From: Falsirhodobacter flavus
Lineage (GTDB): Bacteria > Pseudomonadota > Alphaproteobacteria > Rhodobacterales > Rhodobacteraceae
DNA: 64,000 bases
Direction: 5' to 3'
NCBI GenBank assembly: GCA_029846755.1
Contig: JARWBI010000003.1
Span: 62,001 to 126,000, forward strand
Shown here: positions 59,680 through 64,000 of the stretch, piece after piece
How positions within the stretch are numbered: position 1 is the first letter of the stretch
Layout: each line of letters begins with the position of its first letter
Notes under the pieces: generated by a model
What the model was told of the DNA's origin: nothing
Database searches by the model: none
What the model saw: the letters and a program-made list of their open reading frames with translations, nothing else
Program-made: the position numbers and the translations under genes

Positions 59680-60019
59680 GAGGTGGGCCTGCCCGTGCAT
59701 CCGGCCAGGGCCCGGATGCACGTTTCTGGATGGCCGCCCTCATAGCGCACGATCCCCTTGGCCAATATTCACATCGCAAGCGGGAAATCGGCGCAGTGGG
59801 CGACGTGACCGTCTTCGCGCTTCGTGCCTGCAATGCGAAGAATGGTTTCCCGAATGCGGCCAGCGCTTGACTGCTGGATCCGCCCCGGATTGCAGCGGAT
59901 TGGAGACCGAGCCGGATCTGTCCGCGCTGATCGAGTAGGTGATGGTGACGGGCCGGTTCTCGGCTGGAACAACCGAAGACATCATGCGACACTTGTTCAG
60001 CATATGGAACGGAGTGGGC
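59680..60019. other. intergenic region before iclR
   Basis: About 340 bases without a supported gene. It contains the hairpin at 59694-59726 and presumably the iclR promoter near 59940-60015, where the base composition turns more AT-rich. I see no further repeat or RNA element. Confidence 0.5.
59694..59726 (+). terminator. terminator-like hairpin after the small-protein operon
   Basis: CGTGCATCCGG and CCGGATGCACG form a perfect 11-base-pair stem with a seven-base loop, followed by TTTC. It starts 15 bases after the stop of the 93-residue protein. Confidence 0.7.
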
Positions 60020-60757
60020 ATGAGCGGACGTGGCGTCGAACGTATTCTGGATCTGATTGAGTGGTTCGCCGCAACCCCCGGCCCCGTATCCTTGTCGCAG
60101 GCATCGGCTGCCCTTGCCCTGCCGAAGTCAAGCGCGCTCCAGATGCTGCGCACGTTGACCGATCGCGGGTATGTCCTGCGGGACGCTGCCGGCCATTACA
60201 GCCTGATCCGCCTGCCCGGGGAGATCACTGCCACGGGGGATTCGCGCGGGGCGCTTCTGGCGCTTGCGGCACCTTTGATCGCGAAGGCGGTCGAAGATGT
60301 CGGCGAAAGCGGTTTCCTTGCCGTGATGGAAGGGCGGGAGATCCGCTATCTGAACAAGATACTGCCGACGCGCGAAATCCGCTATGACCGCGACATGTCG
60401 ATGATGCGTCCCGCGCACAAGGTGGCAAGCGGGGTCGTGATCCTGGCCAACATGGCGGAACGCGAGATCGAAGCCTTCGAAGCCACGCTGGCCGCCGAGG
60501 AAAAGGAGGCGCTGCGCGCAGCGATGGACGCGGCGCGGCGCGACGGCTTCTTCATGAACGCGCATGGCGTCGTGGAAGGCGCCGCGGGGGTCGCGGCGGC
60601 GATATTCGATGCGCAGGGGCTGGTGGTCGGCGCCGTCAACATTTCAGGGCCGCAGGGGCGCATGGCCGAAGCGTCGGAGCGGGTCTGCGCTGCCGCGCTG
60701 GCGACGGCGCGGGCCGTCACGGACGAGATCCGCCGGCGCGTCATCCGCCCCGTCTAA
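60020..60757 (+). CDS. IclR-family transcriptional regulator
   Basis: A 245-residue regulator with an N-terminal winged helix-turn-helix (GRGVERILDLIEWFAATPGP, VSLSQASAALALPKSSALQM) and the IclR effector domain, which includes VGESGFLAVMEGREIRYLNK, MMRPAHKVASGVVILANMAE and the closing ISGPQGRMAEASERVCAAAL. GGAG lies six bases before the ATG at 60020; the open frame extends upstream but without family residues. It is followed directly by the ABC importer genes, so it probably regulates them through the palindromes at 60857-60878. Confidence 0.92.
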   Translation: MSGRGVERILDLIEWFAATPGPVSLSQASAALALPKSSALQMLRTLTDRGYVLRDAAGHYSLIRLPGEITATGDSRGALLALAAPLIAKAVEDVGESGFLAVMEGREIRYLNKILPTREIRYDRDMSMMRPAHKVASGVVILANMAEREIEAFEATLAAEEKEALRAAMDAARRDGFFMNAHGVVEGAAGVAAAIFDAQGLVVGAVNISGPQGRMAEASERVCAAALATARAVTDEIRRRVIRPV

Positions 60758-60856
60758 CCCGAACCTTTCCACATTAGCCTTCCCATGCCGCCTTGGGCGG
60801 TTCGTCGTCATGCGCGAAAGGATATTGACCGACCGGGCGTTCGAGTTCATGGTATG

Positions 60857-60878
60857 GAACGCGTTCACTATCGTGAAC
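60857..60878. promoter_or_regulatory. overlapping palindromes upstream of the ABC importer
   Basis: GAACGCGTTC (60857-60866) is a perfect palindrome and overlaps a second inverted repeat, GTTCAC-TATC-GTGAAC (60863-60878). They lie about 95-115 bases before the binding-protein start. TTGACC at 60825-60830 could be a -35 box just upstream. This would be a plausible IclR-type operator. Confidence 0.55.
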
Positions 60879-60971
60879 AACGAGGGCGGTGTGCGACCGG
60901 GGGAACGACGCCATGTTCCCGCAAAGGCGGTGCGATCGAAGAGCGCGAGAGGAAAGTTCTGGGAGGAACGA

Positions 60972-62069
60972 ATGAAACTGCAACTTCGATATCTGGTCGC
61001 GGCAGCCGCCGCGATGCTGCCCGGCGCCGTGCTGGCGCAGCAACTGCCCGATTATTATCCCGACGATTACGCCGCCATCGTCGAAGGCTCGCGCACGGAA
61101 TCGGGCCTGACCATCTATTCCAACATGGCCGACAACAACTGGCAGCCCATCCTCGAAGGGTTCAGGGCACAGTTTCCGTGGATCAAGGTGGAAACGATCG
61201 ACCTAGGCTCGGGCACCGTCCATTCCCGCTGGGAGGCGGAGAAGGGATCGTCGAGCCGGACGGCGGACATTCTGGTCTCCGGCGCGAACGACCGCTGGGC
61301 GAGCTATGGCAAGGACGGGCTGATGGAGCCCTATGAAAGCCCCGAATTCGCCAATCTGCCCGATTTCGCCAAACCCTATCCGGGCGTGGCCGTGATGTCG
61401 GCGGACCCGCTGGTCATCACCTACAACGCGGCGCTGCTGCCCGAAGACCAGCGCCCGACCGGCTTTGCCTCGCTCGTCGCCGATGCCGAGGCCGACAGCG
61501 GCACGTTCGATGCACGCATCACCACCTATGACGCCGCGCGCAACTCCTTTGGGTTGGCGGCTTGGTGGAATTACATGAACGTCAAGGGCGACGAGGGCTG
61601 GGACAACCTGCGCAAGATCGGCCCGATGATCCGGGGCGAAACCTCGGGCGGGCCGATGAACGAAAAGATCGCGACCGGCGAATACGTCATGGGCATCGCG
61701 GTGTCGGGCATCACCATCTTCCCGCGTCTGGAGCAGCCGGGTGGAGAGATCCTGGGCTTTGCCTTTCCCGATGACGGCACGGTCATGATGCTTCGCGGCA
61801 TGGGCATCCCGAAAGGCGCGGCCAACATGAACTCGGCCAAGCTGTTCGTGGATTACGCGCTTTCGACCGAAGGGCAGACGCTGGTCGGCAAGGGCGGGCT
61901 TGTCCCCTACCGCGAGGACGTGCCGGAGGATCAGGTCCGCTACACCTATCAGGGCATTGCCGAACTGGTCGGCGAGGACAACCTGATCGTGGCGGGCTTC
62001 GACGAACGTCTCATCACTGAAGCCGGGCCTTTCGTCGAAAAATGGAACGCGGCGCTGGCCGGGAAATGA
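60972..62069 (+). CDS. FbpA/AfuA-type ABC transporter substrate-binding protein
   Basis: A 365-residue periplasmic binding protein of the Fe3+/2-aminoethylphosphonate/spermidine group. The signal peptide is MKLQLRYLVAAAAAMLPGAVLA. The mature domain has SGLTIYSNMADNNWQPILEG, QFPWIKVETIDLGSGTVHSR, ADILVSGANDRWASYGKDGL and MIRGETSGGPMNEKIATGEY. The iron-binding Tyr-Tyr pair of true FbpA proteins is not evident, so an organic ligand is as likely. GGGAGG lies five bases before the ATG. It is followed by a hairpin and the permease gene. Confidence 0.87.
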   Translation: MKLQLRYLVAAAAAMLPGAVLAQQLPDYYPDDYAAIVEGSRTESGLTIYSNMADNNWQPILEGFRAQFPWIKVETIDLGSGTVHSRWEAEKGSSSRTADILVSGANDRWASYGKDGLMEPYESPEFANLPDFAKPYPGVAVMSADPLVITYNAALLPEDQRPTGFASLVADAEADSGTFDARITTYDAARNSFGLAAWWNYMNVKGDEGWDNLRKIGPMIRGETSGGPMNEKIATGEYVMGIAVSGITIFPRLEQPGGEILGFAFPDDGTVMMLRGMGIPKGAANMNSAKLFVDYALSTEGQTLVGKGGLVPYREDVPEDQVRYTYQGIAELVGEDNLIVAGFDERLITEAGPFVEKWNAALAGK

Positions 62070-62072
62070 CAC

Positions 62073-62098
62073 GGCGGGCGGTCTTGCACCGCCCTGCC
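62073..62098 (+). terminator. intercistronic hairpin between binding protein and permease genes
   Basis: GGGCGGT and ACCGCCC form a seven-base-pair stem around CTTGC, extended by GGC/GCC with one bulged base. It lies just after the binding-protein stop, a position typical of mRNA-stabilising or partial-terminator hairpins that keep binding-protein levels above those of the permease. Confidence 0.6.
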
Positions 62099-62116
62099 AG
62101 CCTTTAGGAAAAACCG

Positions 62117-63835
62117 ATGACGGATATCAGCGATACCGGCGCCTCGCGGCAGCCGATCGACCGATCGCGCCTGATCTTCTGGGGCGTTGCTGCCCTGACC
62201 ACGGTGCTGGTCGCGGGGCCGATCGTGCCGATCGTGATACAGGCCTTTCTGGACAAGCCGCTTTACGACACCTCGGCAGATTTCACCCTCGGCAATTTTA
62301 CGCGCCTCGCGTCCGAGCCGGGAATGGGGCGGGTGTTCTTCAACACCCTCTATTTCGGCCTTCTGACGATGGTGCTGGCACAGGTGTTCGGCGCGGTCAT
62401 GGCGGTGCTGGTGGGGCGCACGAACCTGCCCGGACGGTCGTGGATGGGCGAGATCTTCATCTGGCCTCTGTTCGTGTCCAACCTCGTGATCGCCTTCGGC
62501 TGGTTCACGATGTATGGCCCGTCGGGTTTCATGACGCTGGCGGCCAAGACTTATCTTGGGGGCGCGCCGTGGAACCTCTACACCGTTACGGGCATGGGCA
62601 TCGTCGCGGGGCTGAGCCAGGCGCCGCTGACCTATCTGATGTGCCTTGCTGCCGTCACCAAGGCAGACCCGCAGCTGGAAGACGCCGCGCGGTCGGCGGG
62701 AGCCGGGCCGTTCCGGGCGCTGTGGTCGGTGACGATCCCAATGATCCGGCCCGCCGTGATCTATTCAGCGGTGCTGAACTTCGTCGTCGGGATCGAGATG
62801 CTGGCCATTCCGCTGCTGTTCGGCGGCCCCTCGGGCATCCAGACGGTGACGACATTCCTGTATGACAAGGGCATCAACGCCGCCGTGCGGCCCGAATACG
62901 GCATCGTCGGTGCGGCCGCGATCCTGCTGCTGATCCTCGTGGCGCTGCTGGTCTGGCTGCAAGGGTATCTGATGCAGGCCTCAGGGCGCTTCGTGACCGT
63001 GCGCGGCAAGGCGAGCCGTCCGTCCATCCTCGATCTGGGCAAATGGCGCTGGCCGGCCTTCGCCTTCGTCTTCGCCTTTGTGTTCTTTACGATCCTGTCG
63101 GTCTTCGGCGGCATCTTCATGCGGTCGGCCGTCACTTTCCTGACCCCGCTGATCCCGTTCTGGAAGGTCCTGACCACCGCCAACTTCGATCTGGTCTTCG
63201 CTTCATCGACCTATACGCGGTCCATCGTCAATTCGGTCGTGGTCGCGACCGTCGGGGCGGCGATCGGCACCTTCTTCATCTGCGTCATCGCGCTGGTCGC
63301 GCGCCGGTCCGAATTCCGCTTCCGCCGTCCGCTGGAATATGTGGCGCTGTTCCCGCGCTCGCTTCCCGGGATCATCGCGGGTCTGGGCTTCTTCTATGCC
63401 GTGATCTGGCTGCCGGGGGCAGACATGATCCGGGGCACGATCTTCGTGCTCATCATCGCCTTCATGGTGCGCTACATCCCCGTGGGCTTCGGCGCCATCG
63501 CGCCCGCTCTCGCCCAGATCGGCGAGGAGCTGGACCGCGGCTCGCGCATCTCGGGCGCGGACTGGTGGACGACGGTGACGCGGATCATCATGCCGATCCT
63601 GAAGCCGGCGCTGTTCAGCTGCTATGCCCTTCTGTTCATCCACTTCTTCAAGGAATACGTCACCGCCGCATTCCTGTATCAGCCGGGGTCCGAGATCATC
63701 GGCACCACCATGCTGCAACTGGTGGCGCAGGGCGACAACGGCCCGGTTTCCGCCCTTGCCACCATCCAAGTCATCATCACGGCGCTGTTCGTCATCATCG
63801 CGCGCCGCCTGCTGGGAGCCAAGATCTATGGCTGA
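62117..63835 (+). CDS. fused ABC permease (FbpB-type, two permease halves)
   Basis: A 572-residue membrane protein in which two permease units are joined. Each half has about six helices and an EAA-type loop ([20 protein letters not shown] in the first half, [20 protein letters not shown] in the second). The first helix is [20 protein letters not shown]. This fused form is usual for Fe3+ and AEP-type importers. Its stop lies within the first codons of the ATPase gene (eight-base overlap). Confidence 0.93.
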   Translation: MTDISDTGASRQPIDRSRLIFWGVAALTTVLVAGPIVPIVIQAFLDKPLYDTSADFTLGNFTRLASEPGMGRVFFNTLYFGLLTMVLAQVFGAVMAVLVGRTNLPGRSWMGEIFIWPLFVSNLVIAFGWFTMYGPSGFMTLAAKTYLGGAPWNLYTVTGMGIVAGLSQAPLTYLMCLAAVTKADPQLEDAARSAGAGPFRALWSVTIPMIRPAVIYSAVLNFVVGIEMLAIPLLFGGPSGIQTVTTFLYDKGINAAVRPEYGIVGAAAILLLILVALLVWLQGYLMQASGRFVTVRGKASRPSILDLGKWRWPAFAFVFAFVFFTILSVFGGIFMRSAVTFLTPLIPFWKVLTTANFDLVFASSTYTRSIVNSVVVATVGAAIGTFFICVIALVARRSEFRFRRPLEYVALFPRSLPGIIAGLGFFYAVIWLPGADMIRGTIFVLIIAFMVRYIPVGFGAIAPALAQIGEELDRGSRISGADWWTTVTRIIMPILKPALFSCYALLFIHFFKEYVTAAFLYQPGSEIIGTTMLQLVAQGDNGPVSALATIQVIITALFVIIARRLLGAKIYG

Positions 63836-64000
63836 TCTCGTCCTTGAAAACCTGACCATCAAATACGGCGGCGTGACGGCGGTCGAAAACCTGAACATCC
63901 ACGTCGCCTCGGGCGAGTTCCTGACGCTGCTGGGACCGTCGGGCTGCGGCAAGTCCACCTCGCTTTTCGCGGTGGCGGGGCTGAACCATGCCACGTCCGG
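63828..64000 (+). CDS. ABC transporter ATPase (5' part, runs off the window)
   Basis: Only 57 codons are visible. The protein begins [20 protein letters not shown], with [20 protein letters not shown] and ST giving the Walker A motif GPSGCGKST. This is a typical PotA/FbpC-type ATPase and completes the importer with the binding protein and fused permease. The rest, including signature and Walker B, is outside the window. Confidence 0.92.
   Translation, partial: MADLVLENLTIKYGGVTAVENLNIHVASGEFLTLLGPSGCGKSTSLFAVAGLNHATS

Overview
The window is high-GC DNA from an alphaproteobacterium, most likely a member of the Rhodobacteraceae/Paracoccaceae (Paracoccus, Rhodobacter or Roseobacter type). The grounds are the gene families present (Rep_3/DnaA-like replicase with parAB, TakP-type TRAP binding protein, DUF6525, AztD/ZigA zinc genes, VPLPA-type C-terminal sorting tag) and the codon and base use. 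This assignment comes from recognising protein families, not from a database search.

Layout. 1-1.7 kb: the tail of a MetE-like gene, a small ORF, tRNA-Ser(UGA), tpiA and an A-type Fe-S carrier gene. 1.75-5.9 kb: a complete replication and partition module, with a Rep_3 initiator on the minus strand, an iteron-bearing origin, parA and parB on the plus strand, and three copies of a perfect inverted repeat that looks like parS, two of them inside parA and parB. Core genes beside a plasmid-type origin suggest a chromid or large secondary replicon. 6-9.2 kb: a TRAP transporter of TakP type. 9.3-12.4 kb: nadE and a GlxA-like regulator. 12.5-16.3 kb: an unusual set of pterin/riboflavin-like enzymes (RibD-like reductase, methyltransferase, glycosyltransferase, a PTPS homologue without the canonical catalytic residues, and an MDR oxidoreductase). 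16.4-20.7 kb: a TPP riboswitch and thiDOSGEF. 20.7-22.2 kb: a CDF metal exporter and ArsR regulator with a clear operator. 22.2-28 kb: an HWE-type sensor kinase, an AGE-family isomerase, an aldo/keto reductase, an MFS transporter and a frameshifted LysR gene.

28-30 kb: a three-gene envelope-associated operon (DUF3618, holin-like, membrane-associated). 30-32.7 kb: a zinc-starvation operon (ZigA GTPase, DUF6525, AztD) behind a strong Zur-like palindrome. 32.7-39.5 kb: an FAD oxidase, mercaptopyruvate sulfurtransferase, DsbA-like isomerase, TetR regulator, ketopantoate-reductase-like protein, and a flavin-dependent pair probably used for organosulfur scavenging. 39.6-43.4 kb: a CYTH-CHAD protein, an exported nuclease/phosphatase with a C-terminal sorting tag, DoxX and a small secreted protein. 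43.5-46.7 kb: an isoquinoline-oxidoreductase-type molybdenum dehydrogenase with its cytochrome c. 46.9-50.5 kb: an AI-2E family permease, CsbD and two minus-strand genes.

50.5-56.9 kb: one minus-strand operon for a sugar-acid-type substrate (GntR, KduD, polar-amino-acid-type ABC importer, zinc dehydrogenase, KdgK). 56.9-58.2 kb: a decayed LysR remnant and a broken IS5-family element. 58.2-64 kb: a haloacid-dehalogenase-like gene whose stop codon lies at the IS edge, a two-gene small-protein operon, an IclR regulator, and an FbpA-like ABC importer that runs off the end of the window.
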